Shown piece after piece: positions 9,112-17,935 of a stretch of DNA of 64,000 nucleotides. Source of the stretch: Flavobacteriaceae bacterium (lineage in GTDB: Bacteria > Bacteroidota > Bacteroidia > Flavobacteriales > Flavobacteriaceae); contig CANGWK010000005.1 of NCBI GenBank assembly GCA_947457615.1, positions 1 through 64,000 on the forward strand. Reading direction: 5' to 3'. A model generated the notes under the pieces. The model had not been told where the DNA came from. It saw only the letters and a list, made by a program, of their open reading frames with translations, and did not search any database. Every line of letters starts with the position of its first letter. The stretch's first letter is position 1. The position numbers and the translations under genes were made by a program.

Positions 9112-9621
9112 TTACATAAACAACGCCTTTAATTCGGTTGCATTGTGCGGGCTCATTTTTCCAGCAAGAACTAAACTCAATTGTTTTCTTCTTAAAGCCG
9201 CATCAAATCGTAATTTTTCTTCTTCTGTTTGAGGTTCCAGCACAGGTACCGAAACCGGATTGCCAGTTTCATCTACTGCTACAAAAGTATAAATTGCTTC
9301 GTTTGCCTTAGCCCTAATTCCAGATTCTCTATCCTCAATCCAAACATCTAAGTAAATCTCCATAGATGAGGTAAATGCCCGGGAAATCTTTGCCTCAATA
9401 GTCACAACACTTCCCAGAGGGATAGAGCGGTTAAAAGCAACGTGGTTTACAGATGCAGTTACTACAATTCTTCTGGAATGTCTTCGGGCAGCAATACTTG
9501 CAGCTCGATCCATTCTAGCTAATAATTCACCTCCAAAAAGATTGTTTAATGGATTGGTTTCGCCTGGCAACACTAAATCGGTAAGTATTGTTAAGGAATC
9601 TATAGGATGTTTAGGAGTCAT
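9112..9621 (-). CDS. Acyl-CoA thioesterase (hotdog fold)
   Basis: 169 residues reading leftward from ATG 9619-9621. The motif PLNNLFGGELLARMDRAASI near residues 21-40 is the hotdog-helix signature of the YciA/BACH thioesterase group, with Asn and Asp positions typical of the catalytic site. VVTASVNHVAFNRSIPLG is the second conserved strand. The enzyme should hydrolyse acyl-CoA to free fatty acid and CoA in the cytoplasm. Substrate chain length is not predictable here. It is monocistronic, bounded by the 52-bp palindrome at its 3' end. Confidence 0.9.
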   Translation of the reverse strand: MTPKHPIDSLTILTDLVLPGETNPLNNLFGGELLARMDRAASIAARRHSRRIVVTASVNHVAFNRSIPLGSVVTIEAKISRAFTSSMEIYLDVWIEDRESGIRAKANEAIYTFVAVDETGNPVSVPVLEPQTEEEKLRFDAALRRKQLSLVLAGKMSPHNATELKALFM

Positions 9622-9798
9622 GGTGATTTTTTTGCAAAGGTATTTATTTTAATTTTTGCAACACGAATTTAACCAGTTAACTAAAATTCATTCGCCTTTT
9701 ATATATCTTCAATAAACGAATCTGAAAATTCGTGCTATCAGTATTCTAATCTAAATTGTGAAAAATCGTAAAATTTGTTTCTAAAAAAGAGTTAAAAA

Positions 9799-9820
9799 AA
9801 ATCCCGATACATCGGGATTT
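9799..9820 (-). terminator. Intrinsic terminator of the HU/SPOR gene
   Basis: AAATCCCGAT (9799-9808) pairs with ATCGGGATTT (9811-9820). Read on the minus strand the stem is followed by a run of T (the A-run 9794-9800 on plus), just after the SPOR-protein stop at 9823. Confidence 0.88.
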
Positions 9821-9822
9821 CA

Positions 9823-10767
9823 TTATAGTTCTTCAATCAACAACCAAGCCTCTGGATTGTGTGATTCTTTTATTTTTTGCATTTCGATTTCCGCTTCAGA
9901 GTAAGAAGAAAAACTTTTATAAATAACGGGATATAAACCGTGGTGGTTTTTGGCAATCCTTTTCGCAGGATATCCTAAATGAAGAAGTTCGTCATACATA
10001 ATATCTGCATTCTCTTCTTTAAGAAAAGCACCTGCTACAACATGATACGGCATTTTACTATCTTTTACCGTTAAGGTTACGGCAGGAATTGGGTTAGAAA
10101 TAAAGAAAGTTGCGTCTTGAATTTTTTGTTCCACTTGCTTTTGTACTTTAGTTTGAACAGCCAAAGTTTCCTCTTGAATTTTTTGCTGGTAATAGTTATT
10201 ACCTAAAACTCCACCAGCACCAAGTAAACTAGCACTTAAAACAAAAATGGCAGCATATTTCAAGAAAGGGTTAGATTTAGTCCCTTCAGGAACTAACACA
10301 ATTGGCTCTTTTTCTTCTTGCTTTTCTAACACTTGTTGTAGGACTTCTCTTTTAATTGCAGGAGAAACATAATTAGTTAATCCGAAGGATTCTGTTAAAT
10401 AATTAACTGAATCCGAAGGAGTGAAAACTAGATTTTTTTCAGCATTTAAAGAAAAATCACCAACGTTTTTCAGGTTAATTGTCCCGAAATCTTGTAACTT
10501 AGATTTCCAGTCAAACACTTGGTTTTCAATAAATGAAACTGCTGTATCGTAAGATATTTTTTCAGATTGTGCCAAATGATTTGCTAATAATCCGTCGTTA
10601 TTTTTCAAATACGAATTAAAAGACACCAATTTTTTAGGCGGATAAAACGAATGTAACCCTTCGTTCAATTGCGCCGATTGGATTTCGGTTAAAAAAGCAC
10701 CAAATCCAGGGACGATAACACATTGGTATCGATAGAGTAATTGCGAAATATATAAATCCATCTTCAT
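9823..10767 (-). CDS. HU-CCDC81-like and SPOR domain membrane protein
   Basis: 314 residues. The N-terminal ~120 residues (MDLYISQLLYRYQCVIVPGF, then LKNNDGLLANHLAQSE) match the bacterial HU-CCDC81 module, a predicted HU-like fold. A membrane segment lies near residues 170-188 (FLKYAAIFVLSASLLGAGGV), then a coiled stretch, then a C-terminal SPOR domain (PYHVVAGAFLKEENADIMYD). SPOR domains bind denuded septal peptidoglycan. The order predicts a cytoplasmic HU-like head and a periplasmic SPOR tail, linking the cytoplasm (possibly DNA) to the septum. Start could also be the second ATG, two codons in. Monocistronic with its own terminator. Confidence 0.88.
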   Translation of the reverse strand: MKMDLYISQLLYRYQCVIVPGFGAFLTEIQSAQLNEGLHSFYPPKKLVSFNSYLKNNDGLLANHLAQSEKISYDTAVSFIENQVFDWKSKLQDFGTINLKNVGDFSLNAEKNLVFTPSDSVNYLTESFGLTNYVSPAIKREVLQQVLEKQEEKEPIVLVPEGTKSNPFLKYAAIFVLSASLLGAGGVLGNNYYQQKIQEETLAVQTKVQKQVEQKIQDATFFISNPIPAVTLTVKDSKMPYHVVAGAFLKEENADIMYDELLHLGYPAKRIAKNHHGLYPVIYKSFSSYSEAEIEMQKIKESHNPEAWLLIEEL

Positions 10768-10871
10768 AAAGACAAATTTAAGGATTTAATGGAAATCTCA
10801 AAACTTTACTAACAAATTTTGTTAACAATTTTAATTTTATTTCTTATTTTTATATAACACAATAAATAAAA

Positions 10872-11978
10872 ATGAGCGAAATAGAATTAGTAAACCTCTT
10901 AGCACTACTAAAAATAGATGGTGTTGGCGATATAGTAGCCAAAAAACTTATTAATCATTGCGGTTCAGCTGAGAAAGTTTTTCAAGCAAAATATGATTTT
11001 TTAAAAAGAATAGATGGTGTTGGTTCGGTATTACTAAAAAAAATAAAAGAAAAATCAGTTTTTGAAGTTGCTGAAAAAGAAATGCAATTTATTAAAGGCC
11101 AAAATATTTCTTGCTGTTCTTATTTAGATGAAAATTATCCCGATCGTTTAAAACAGTGCATTGATGGCCCTGTATTATTATTTTCTTCGGGAAACATTAA
11201 TTGGAATACACGAAAGGTAATTAGTATAGTAGGCACACGTCAAGTTTCTTCTTATGGTATTGATTTTTGTAAAAAATTAATTCAAGATCTAGCTCCTTTA
11301 AACCCAATTATAATTAGCGGATTTGCCTACGGCGTAGATATTGTTGCCCACCAAGCCGCAATGGATAATAATTTGCAAACTATTGGTGTTTTGGCGCATG
11401 GGTTGAATCAATTATATCCTAAAACGCATAAAAAATACTGTGCTAAAATGGAAAAGAACGGTGGATTTCTTACCGAGTTTTGGAGCACTTCCAATCCTGA
11501 GAAAGAGAACTTTGTGAAAAGAAATCGCATTGTAGCAGGAATTTCCGAAGCAACAATTGTAATTGAAAGTGCCGAAAAGGGAGGCTCATTAATAACTGCT
11601 ATAATGGCGAGCGATTACAATAGAGATGTTTTTGCAGTACCCGGAAGAACCACCGATAAGTACAGTCAGGGTTGTAATAATTTGATAAAAACACAACGTG
11701 CTCATTTATTGACTTCGGCTGCAGATATTTTATATATTCTTAATTGGGAATTGGAATCGAAAACAGAAAATAATGGAATACAAAAGCAACTTTTTGTTTC
11801 TTTAGACGAAATAGAGCAGAAAATTTATGACTATTTGCGTCAAAAAGGTAAAACGGAACTCGACGTAATTGCTTTAGAATGTGATTTTCCTGTTTTTAGA
11901 ACTTCTTCGTATTTAATTAATATGGAGTTAAAAGGGGTAATAAGGCCTTTACCGGGAAAGTTATTTGAAGCAATTTAA
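10872..11978 (+). CDS. dprA: DNA-processing protein DprA
   Basis: 368 residues. The N-terminus carries a helix-hairpin-helix-like stretch (LLKIDGVGDIVAKKLI, residues 12-27, and IDGVGSVLLKKI). The Rossmann-like DprA core begins near residue 115 (VISIVGTRQVSSYGIDF) and includes ISGFAYGVDIVAH and the RNRIVAG and AEKGGSLITA motifs. The last ~65 residues (LDEIEQKIYDYLRQKGKTEL) form the winged-helix tail. DprA loads RecA onto incoming single-stranded DNA in natural transformation. It is divergent from the HU/SPOR gene and convergent with trpS, whose stop is only 7 bp away, with no terminator between. Confidence 0.95.
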   Translation: MSEIELVNLLALLKIDGVGDIVAKKLINHCGSAEKVFQAKYDFLKRIDGVGSVLLKKIKEKSVFEVAEKEMQFIKGQNISCCSYLDENYPDRLKQCIDGPVLLFSSGNINWNTRKVISIVGTRQVSSYGIDFCKKLIQDLAPLNPIIISGFAYGVDIVAHQAAMDNNLQTIGVLAHGLNQLYPKTHKKYCAKMEKNGGFLTEFWSTSNPEKENFVKRNRIVAGISEATIVIESAEKGGSLITAIMASDYNRDVFAVPGRTTDKYSQGCNNLIKTQRAHLLTSAADILYILNWELESKTENNGIQKQLFVSLDEIEQKIYDYLRQKGKTELDVIALECDFPVFRTSSYLINMELKGVIRPLPGKLFEAI

Positions 11979-11984
11979 ACCATA

Positions 11985-12962
11985 TTAATTAACTTCAAAT
12001 CCAAGTTTTACTCTAACTTTCTGTAATACTTCGTTAGCAACCAAATGTGCTTTGGCGGCACCTAGTTTTAGTAATTCATCTACTTCGGTACGATTAGATA
12101 TATAGTAATTATATTTTTCTCTTTCGGTTTTAAATTTTTCGCAAATAAGCTCAAAAAGTGCTTGTTTGGCATGCCCATAACCATAATTTCCACCAAGGTA
12201 ATTTTGTCTCATAGTAGCAATTTCTGCTTCAGAAGCAAGTAATTTATAGATACCAAAAACGTTACAAGTTTCAGGATTTTTAGGATCTTCTAATGGCGTA
12301 CTATCGCTTTCAATTCCCATAACTTGTTTGCGAAGTGCTTTATCATCTATGAAAATATCGATAAGATTGCCACGAGATTTACTCATTTTTTGACCATCGG
12401 TTCCAGGAACATACATGGTTTCTTCTTGTACTTTTCCTTCTGGAATTACAAATGTTTCTCCCATTTGATGGTTAAATCTTGAGGCCACATCTCTAGTGAT
12501 TTCTATGTGTTGCATCTGGTCTTTTCCAACAGGAACAAAATTAGCATCATATAATAATATATCTGCAGCCATTAGCATTGGATACGAAAAAAGTCCGGCA
12601 TTTACGTCGTCCAAACGATCGGATTTATCTTTAAATGAATGTGCTAATTTTAATCGTTGGTATGGAAAAAAACAACTCAAATACCAAGATAATTCGGCGG
12701 TTTGAGGCACATCGCTTTGGCGGTAAAAAGTAACTTTATTAACGTCCAAGCCACAAGCTAACCAAGCAGCCGCTGTACTGTAAGTATTATTGCGCAAGGT
12801 TTCGCCATCTTTTATTTGCGTTATCGAATGCAAATCGGCAATGAAAAGAAACGATTGATTTTCGGGATTTTCAGATAATTCAATTGCAGGGATAATTGCC
12901 CCCAATAGGTTTCCTAAATGTGGGGTTCCAGTGCTTTGAACTCCTGTGAGAATTTTTGCCAT
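11985..12962 (-). CDS. trpS: Tryptophanyl-tRNA synthetase
   Basis: 325 residues, normal for bacterial class I TrpRS, which charges tRNA-Trp with ATP and tryptophan. The HIGH-equivalent is TPHLGNLLGAI (about residues 13-23) after the start MAKILTGVQSTG. The dimer and Trp-site stretch MAADILLYDANFVPVGKDQ is present, and the signature KMSKSRGN is at about residues 194-201. It reads leftward from ATG 12960-12962 and shares a short 70-bp divergent promoter region with the acyltransferase at 13033. Confidence 0.97.
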   Translation of the reverse strand: MAKILTGVQSTGTPHLGNLLGAIIPAIELSENPENQSFLFIADLHSITQIKDGETLRNNTYSTAAAWLACGLDVNKVTFYRQSDVPQTAELSWYLSCFFPYQRLKLAHSFKDKSDRLDDVNAGLFSYPMLMAADILLYDANFVPVGKDQMQHIEITRDVASRFNHQMGETFVIPEGKVQEETMYVPGTDGQKMSKSRGNLIDIFIDDKALRKQVMGIESDSTPLEDPKNPETCNVFGIYKLLASEAEIATMRQNYLGGNYGYGHAKQALFELICEKFKTEREKYNYYISNRTEVDELLKLGAAKAHLVANEVLQKVRVKLGFEVN

Positions 12963-12991
12963 TCTAAATTAATTTGCTGCAAAGTTAAACC

Positions 12992-13027
12992 TTTGTATTA
13001 AAATTATCTTACTATTCCTTATTTTTG
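12992..13027 (+). promoter_or_regulatory. Candidate promoter for the acyltransferase at 13033
   Basis: TATTTTTG (13020-13027) matches the Bacteroidota -7 consensus TAnnTTTG, with TTTG at 12992-12995 as a possible -33 element (spacer 24, slightly long). Only 5 bases separate the -7 box from the ATG, so the transcript would be leaderless or nearly so. Confidence 0.5.
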
Positions 13028-13032
13028 ACGCT

Positions 13033-13773
13033 ATGAGAATAGTAAAAATTATTTTTTGGACTCTTTGGCGCATTTGGTTTTACGTTTTAATGGGTTTTTT
13101 CATTTTATTGATGTTTCCATTTTTGGTAGTTTCTATTCTTAGAGAAGAGTGGTACAAGTACTTTTTTTTTATGGCAAGAATCTGGGCTAAGGGAATCCTT
13201 TTCGGAATGGGTTTTTATTATAAAGTTGACCGAGAACAATTGTTGGAGTCTCGAAAAAGTTATATGATTGTGGCCAACCATACATCTATTATTGATATTA
13301 TGTTGATGTTGGCAATTGAGTCAAATCCCTTTGTTTTTGTAGGAAAAAAAGAATTGGCTAAAATTCCTTTGTTTGGTTTTTTCTATAAAAGAACTTGTAT
13401 TTTAGTGGACAGAAATAGTTCCAGAAGCCGATTTGAAGTTTATAATCTTGCCCAAAAAAGACTTAACCAAGGCTTGAGCATTTGTATTTTTCCAGAAGGA
13501 GGTGTTCCAGATGAATCTGTAGTTTTAGATGAGTTTAAAGATGGGGCTTTTAGATTAGCAATAGAACATCAAATACCAATAGTTCCGATGACTTTTGCAG
13601 ATAATAAGAAACGATTATCCTACACTTTTTTTAGTGGTTCACCAGGATTACTTCGAGCTAGAATACACAGTTCTATTGAAACCGGAGGCTTATCTTTAGA
13701 CAATCGAAAAGAAGTAAAAGATAAAACCAGGTCTGTTATTTTAGATCAATTAATTGAATATAACTTAATTTAG
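13033..13773 (+). CDS. 1-acyl-sn-glycerol-3-phosphate acyltransferase (PlsC family), copy 1
   Basis: 246 residues. An N-terminal membrane helix (about residues 8-32) is followed by the acyltransferase motif I NHTSIID (NHx4D, about residues 81-87). Next come a VGKKELAKIPLFGFF motif II region and FPEGGVPDE as motif III. PlsC enzymes acylate lysophosphatidate at the membrane to form phosphatidate. This one is distinct in sequence from the second copy at 15409. Its stop codon overlaps the stop of the convergent lipoprotein gene by 4 bp, so no terminator separates them. Confidence 0.9.
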   Translation: MRIVKIIFWTLWRIWFYVLMGFFILLMFPFLVVSILREEWYKYFFFMARIWAKGILFGMGFYYKVDREQLLESRKSYMIVANHTSIIDIMLMLAIESNPFVFVGKKELAKIPLFGFFYKRTCILVDRNSSRSRFEVYNLAQKRLNQGLSICIFPEGGVPDESVVLDEFKDGAFRLAIEHQIPIVPMTFADNKKRLSYTFFSGSPGLLRARIHSSIETGGLSLDNRKEVKDKTRSVILDQLIEYNLI

Positions 13774-14180
13774 TGATTAACAACGGCATCATATTCAAAA
13801 AATTGATCTACTCCTTGTGCATCCGTACTTGACCAAAACTTAAAGTGATAGGTTCCTAATGCGACAGGTTTAAATTTTAAAGTAGCCGTATAAGATAATT
13901 GACTTACAGGACAACTTGTTCCACTTTTTTCTTTTAATGCAACAATTGCTACAGTTCTATTTAGTCCACTTTTTTCATAATAAAAATCATAAAAAGAATG
14001 ACAAACAGTAGGGCGGATGTATTGAATAGGAATTTCGGTAACGCTGTCTTTGGCAAATTTTTCAGGCATAGTTACTTGACTAACTGTTAAGGTTTCTAGA
14101 GTCGCGCTTGGCTCCTCATTTTTAGGCTCACAGGATAAAGTTATAAATCCAACTGCTAATAGTAAATAAATGTATTTCAT
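13770..14180 (-). CDS. Hypothetical lipoprotein
   Basis: 136 residues. MKYIYLLLAVGFITLSC is a lipoprotein signal with lipobox TLSC, so Cys17 is the predicted acylation site. The rest is a single small beta-rich domain (ALKEKSGTSCPVSQLSYTAT, then PVALGTYHFKFWSS) with two further cysteines (residues near 79 and 90 by eye). I do not recognise the family. Its 3' end overlaps the plsC copy 1 stop by 4 bp, a tail-to-tail overlap. Confidence 0.8.
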   Translation of the reverse strand: MKYIYLLLAVGFITLSCEPKNEEPSATLETLTVSQVTMPEKFAKDSVTEIPIQYIRPTVCHSFYDFYYEKSGLNRTVAIVALKEKSGTSCPVSQLSYTATLKFKPVALGTYHFKFWSSTDAQGVDQFFEYDAVVNH

Positions 14181-14233
14181 AATTATTCGTTTTTATTAAA
14201 AATAAAACAGTAAAAATAAGCTGTGATAAATAT

Positions 14234-14266
14234 AAAAAAAATCACGCACATGGCGTGATTTTTTTT
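14234..14266. terminator. Bidirectional terminator between lipoprotein gene and recA 3' end
   Basis: Fourteen-base arms 14234-14247 and 14253-14266 (core ATCACGC/GCGTGAT) are perfect complements around loop ACATG, with eight A on one side and eight T on the other. It functions mainly for recA, whose stop overlaps the edge of the stem. Confidence 0.9.
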
Positions 14267-15281
14267 AAGCATTATTTTCTTTAATAATTGCTTTTATTTT
14301 TATTTCTAATTCGTCGGCTAATTCTGGGTTGTCTTTAATTAAAGCTTTCACAGCATCTCTTCCTTGACCAAGTTTTGTTTCGCCATAACTAAACCAAGAG
14401 CCCGCTTTTTTAATAACTTCAAACTCAACTGCTAAATCCAAAATCTCTCCAGTTTTAGAAATTCCTTCCCCATACATAATATCAAATTCCGCAACTTTAA
14501 ATGGCGGTGCCACTTTATTCTTAACCACTTTTACTTTGGTTCTATTTCCAATCACATTATCCCCATCTTTAATTTGAGAAGAACGACGAATATCTAAACG
14601 AATGGAAGCATAAAATTTCAACGCATTTCCTCCAGTTGTAGTTTCAGGATTTCCAAACATTACTCCGATTTTCTCTCTCAGTTGGTTAATGAAAAACACG
14701 GTACAATGTGTTTTGCTAATAGTACCTGTTAATTTTCTTAGGGCTTGCGACATTAAACGAGCATGTAATCCCATTTTAGAATCTCCCATTTCGCCTTCAA
14801 TTTCACTTTTAGGAGTTAAGGCAGCAACCGAGTCAATTACTACAATATCAATTGCACCAGAACGAATTAAATTTTCAGCAATTTCCAATGCCTGTTCCCC
14901 ATTATCTGGTTGTGAAATAATTAAGTTTTCAATGTCAACCCCTAATTTTTCGGCATAATTTCTATCAAATGCGTGCTCTGCATCAATAAACGCTGCAATA
15001 CCACCTGCTTTTTGAGCTTCAGCAATAGCATGAAGAGTTAAGCTAGTTTTACCTGAAGATTCTGGGCCGTATATTTCTATGATTCTCCCTTTAGGATATC
15101 CATTTACACCCAACGCTAAATCTATACCCAACGATCCAGAAGAGATTGTTTCTACTTCTTCAATGGCCTTATCGCCCATTTTCATTACAGTTCCTTTTCC
15201 GTAGGTTTTGTCTAATTTGTCTAAAGTAAGCTGTAATGCTTTTAATTTAGCTTCTTTTTCTGAACTCATTTTTTCTTTCAT
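14265..15281 (-). CDS. recA: Recombinase RecA
   Basis: 338 residues. RecA forms ATP-dependent filaments on single-stranded DNA for homologous recombination and SOS co-protease activity. Walker A is [14 protein letters not shown] (about residues 70-83), Walker B is in [15 protein letters not shown], and the L2 loop region [20 protein letters not shown] is intact. The C-terminal domain is short of strongly acidic residues. The start could be ATG 15279-15281 (MKEKMSSEK) or the ATG four codons in (MSSEKEAKL), which is the more usual flavobacterial start. Confidence 0.98.
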   Translation of the reverse strand: MKEKMSSEKEAKLKALQLTLDKLDKTYGKGTVMKMGDKAIEEVETISSGSLGIDLALGVNGYPKGRIIEIYGPESSGKTSLTLHAIAEAQKAGGIAAFIDAEHAFDRNYAEKLGVDIENLIISQPDNGEQALEIAENLIRSGAIDIVVIDSVAALTPKSEIEGEMGDSKMGLHARLMSQALRKLTGTISKTHCTVFFINQLREKIGVMFGNPETTTGGNALKFYASIRLDIRRSSQIKDGDNVIGNRTKVKVVKNKVAPPFKVAEFDIMYGEGISKTGEILDLAVEFEVIKKAGSWFSYGETKLGQGRDAVKALIKDNPELADELEIKIKAIIKENNA

Positions 15282-15408
15282 TTAAATTGCTCCTATTTTT
15301 CGTAAAAATAATTATTTTTTTTGAAGTAAAAGAAGTTTATTAAAATGAGTTTTAAACAATTCTAAACAAAATATATTTCTTATTTTTACAAACATATTTA
15401 TTAAGCAA

Positions 15409-16140
15409 ATGGAAAAGTTACTTTCCTATCCTATTTCTGTAGTTTTTTACCTTAGTTTCGGACTTTGTTTGGCCGTTTTTCATCCGATTCAGTGGCTTTG
15501 TTTTAACTTTTTTGGTTACCAAGCACATAAAAAAAGTGTCGATTATTTAAATTTCTTTTTAGTTAGATGTACAAATATTCTTGGAACTACTTATACTTTT
15601 AAAAATAAAGAAGCAATTCCAGAGAATGTGCCCATTATTTTTGTGGCAAATCATCAAAGTCTTTATGATATCGTAGGTATTATTTGGTATTTAAGAAAAC
15701 ACCACGCTAAGTTTGTAAGTAAAAAAGAACTAGGAAAAGGGATTCCAAGCGTATCTTATAATTTACGCCATGGTGGATCTATTCTTATAGATAGAAAAGA
15801 CCCAAAACAAGCAATCCCATTAATAAAAGGACTGTCAGAATACATAGAAATAAATAATAGATCGGCAGTTATTTTTCCGGAAGGAACCCGAAGTAAAGAC
15901 GGAAATCCGAAAGAATTTTCACATAGCGGATTGAAAATTTTATGTAAATATGCTCCTTCGGCTTATGTTATTCCAATTTCTATCAATAATTCATGGAAAA
16001 TGGTTAAATTTGGCATTTTTCCAATGGGATTAGGAAGTAAATTAGAGTTTATTATTCATGAACCAATAGCAGTTAAAGACAATACATTTTTAGAAATAAT
16101 GACTAAAACAGAAGCAATAATAGTAAAATCCTTGAATTAG
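15409..16140 (+). CDS. plsC: 1-acyl-sn-glycerol-3-phosphate acyltransferase (PlsC family), copy 2
   Basis: 243 residues. It has an N-terminal membrane helix, motif I NHQSLYD (about residues 82-88), SKKELGKGIPSVSYNLR with the bound-substrate Arg, IDRKDPKQA, and a canonical motif III FPEGTRSKDG. It fits classical PlsC better than copy 1, so it is the better candidate for the general phosphatidate synthase. It is 43 bp upstream of an acyl-ACP desaturase on the same strand, a pairing that suggests co-regulated membrane lipid composition. Confidence 0.92.
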   Translation: MEKLLSYPISVVFYLSFGLCLAVFHPIQWLCFNFFGYQAHKKSVDYLNFFLVRCTNILGTTYTFKNKEAIPENVPIIFVANHQSLYDIVGIIWYLRKHHAKFVSKKELGKGIPSVSYNLRHGGSILIDRKDPKQAIPLIKGLSEYIEINNRSAVIFPEGTRSKDGNPKEFSHSGLKILCKYAPSAYVIPISINNSWKMVKFGIFPMGLGSKLEFIIHEPIAVKDNTFLEIMTKTEAIIVKSLN

Positions 16141-16183
16141 GAATAATAAATATTAAAAACCCCAAAACCTAAAATAAAATAAA

Positions 16184-17173
16184 ATGTCTATAAAAAATAT
16201 CCGTTTGGAAGTAATGCAGTTTTTAGAAAAAAACGTAGATTCTTTCATTGATCAATTTTTAATTCCTGTGGAAAAAATATGGCAACCGTCAGATTTTTTA
16301 CCCGATTCTCAGAGTGATACTTTTTTTGAGGAAGTTAAAGAATTACGAGAAATTGCAAAAGAATTGCCTTATGATTTTTGGGTAGCCATGGTAGGTGATA
16401 CTATTACTGAAGAAGCGCTTCCTACTTACGAATCTTGGTTGATGGAAGTGGAAGGAATTGATAATTTAGAACGTAACGGCTGGTCACGATGGATTCGACA
16501 ATGGACTGGAGAAGAAAACCGCCATGGTGACTTACTTAATAAATATCTTTATTTATCAGGACGTGTTAACATGCGTGAAGTAGAAATAACTACACAACAT
16601 TTAATTAGTGATGGTTTTGATATCGGTACCGGAAGAGACCCTTATAAGAATTTTGTTTACACAAGTTTTCAAGAATTAGCAACATACATTTCGCACAATA
16701 GAGTTTCTCAAATTGCGAAACAATATGGTGATAACAAACTATCAAAAGTTTGCAAAATGATTGCCGGCGATGAAATGCGTCACCACCACGCTTACAGCGA
16801 ATTTGTAAATCAAATTTTTAAAGTTGATCCTAGCGAAATGATGTTGGCATTTAATTATATGATGAAACAAAAGATAACTATGCCAGCACATTTTTTAAGA
16901 GAATCTGGTCAATCTATAAGTACTGCTTTTAATCAGTTTTCAGATTCTGCACAAAAACTTGGGGTTTATACCGCCAATGATTATGTTGATATTTTGCAAA
17001 AATTAATTGATAAATGGCAAATAGATAAAGTAGTAAATCTGTCAGATGAAGCGGAGAAAGCCAGAGATTATTTGATGAAATTACCCTCTAGAATGACCAA
17101 AATTTCCGAAAGGTTAGTGCTTCCGGAAGAAACACATATCTTTAAATGGGTTCAGCCTGCTTTGATTAGTTAG
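16184..17173 (+). CDS. Acyl-[acyl-carrier-protein] desaturase (ferritin-like di-iron)
   Basis: 329 residues. The two EXXH di-iron motifs are visible: EENRHGD (about residues 110-116) and DEMRHHHAYSEF (about 196-207), with other Glu ligands at ELATYISH. These match the plant-type stearoyl-ACP 9-desaturase family, soluble enzymes that introduce a double bond into acyl-ACP using O2 and reduced ferredoxin. It lies directly after plsC copy 2 and is followed by an intrinsic terminator, so the two genes are probably one operon tuning membrane unsaturation. Confidence 0.93.
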   Translation: MSIKNIRLEVMQFLEKNVDSFIDQFLIPVEKIWQPSDFLPDSQSDTFFEEVKELREIAKELPYDFWVAMVGDTITEEALPTYESWLMEVEGIDNLERNGWSRWIRQWTGEENRHGDLLNKYLYLSGRVNMREVEITTQHLISDGFDIGTGRDPYKNFVYTSFQELATYISHNRVSQIAKQYGDNKLSKVCKMIAGDEMRHHHAYSEFVNQIFKVDPSEMMLAFNYMMKQKITMPAHFLRESGQSISTAFNQFSDSAQKLGVYTANDYVDILQKLIDKWQIDKVVNLSDEAEKARDYLMKLPSRMTKISERLVLPEETHIFKWVQPALIS

Positions 17174-17191
17174 AAAAAACAATAAATATCG

Positions 17192-17222
17192 AATCCTTTC
17201 CTTAATAGAAAGGATTTTTTTA
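17192..17222 (+). terminator. Intrinsic terminator after the desaturase
   Basis: AATCCTTTC (17192-17200) pairs with GAAAGGATT (17208-17216), followed by an unbroken T-run to 17221. It separates the plsC-desaturase pair from the HD hydrolase, which begins at 17234. Confidence 0.9.
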
Positions 17223-17233
17223 TACCAAATCTT

Positions 17234-17878
17234 ATGTCAATAATAGATAATACTATCCTTTTTGTAAAAGAAAGCCTTCAAAATGCCGAAGCAGGTCATG
17301 ATTGGTTTCACGTTGAACGAGTTTACAAAAATGCCTTATTAATTGCTATGGAACAAGAATGTAATTTAGACATTGTAAAACTAGGTGCGTTACTTCATGA
17401 TATTGCCGATTCTAAATTTCATAATGGGGATGAAACTATTGGGCCAAAAGTGGCTCGCGAGTTTCTAGAATCTCAAAAAGCAACCGAAGAAGTTGTCACA
17501 CATGTGGTTAATATTATTGAAAACATTTCTTTTAAAGGAGGCAATTTTGAAAACAAATTCACATCCATAGAATTAGACATTGTTCAAGATGCCGACAGGC
17601 TCGATGCTCTTGGAGCCATTGGAATTGCGCGTACTTTTAATTACGGGGGATTTAAAAACCGGCCATTATATTTGCCAAATGTTGCTCCAAACTTGCAAAT
17701 GACAAAAGAAGAGTATAAAAATAGTGCTGCACCAACGCTCAACCATTTTTACGAAAAACTCCTTTTGTTAAAAGACAAAATGAATACCAAAACCGGAAAA
17801 AAACTCGCTTTAGAACGGCATAAATTCATGGAAAATTTTCTTTCGCAATTTTATGCTGAATGGGAAGGGGAGAAATAG
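17234..17878 (+). CDS. HD-domain phosphohydrolase
   Basis: 214 residues. The metal-binding HD pattern is complete: His in GHDWFHVERV (about residue 19-23), the HD pair in GALLHDIAD (about 54-58), and the distal Asp in DADRLDALGAIG (about 115). This matches the small YedJ/YpgQ-type HD hydrolases, metal-dependent phosphatases of nucleotides or related compounds. The actual substrate is unknown. It begins after the desaturase terminator and ends convergently with the crotonase gene. Confidence 0.88.
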   Translation: MSIIDNTILFVKESLQNAEAGHDWFHVERVYKNALLIAMEQECNLDIVKLGALLHDIADSKFHNGDETIGPKVAREFLESQKATEEVVTHVVNIIENISFKGGNFENKFTSIELDIVQDADRLDALGAIGIARTFNYGGFKNRPLYLPNVAPNLQMTKEEYKNSAAPTLNHFYEKLLLLKDKMNTKTGKKLALERHKFMENFLSQFYAEWEGEK

Positions 17879-17935
17879 TAGTTTAGTGTTCAGTTTTCAG
17901 AGCGCAATATAAAATCAATTACCGAATACTTACCC

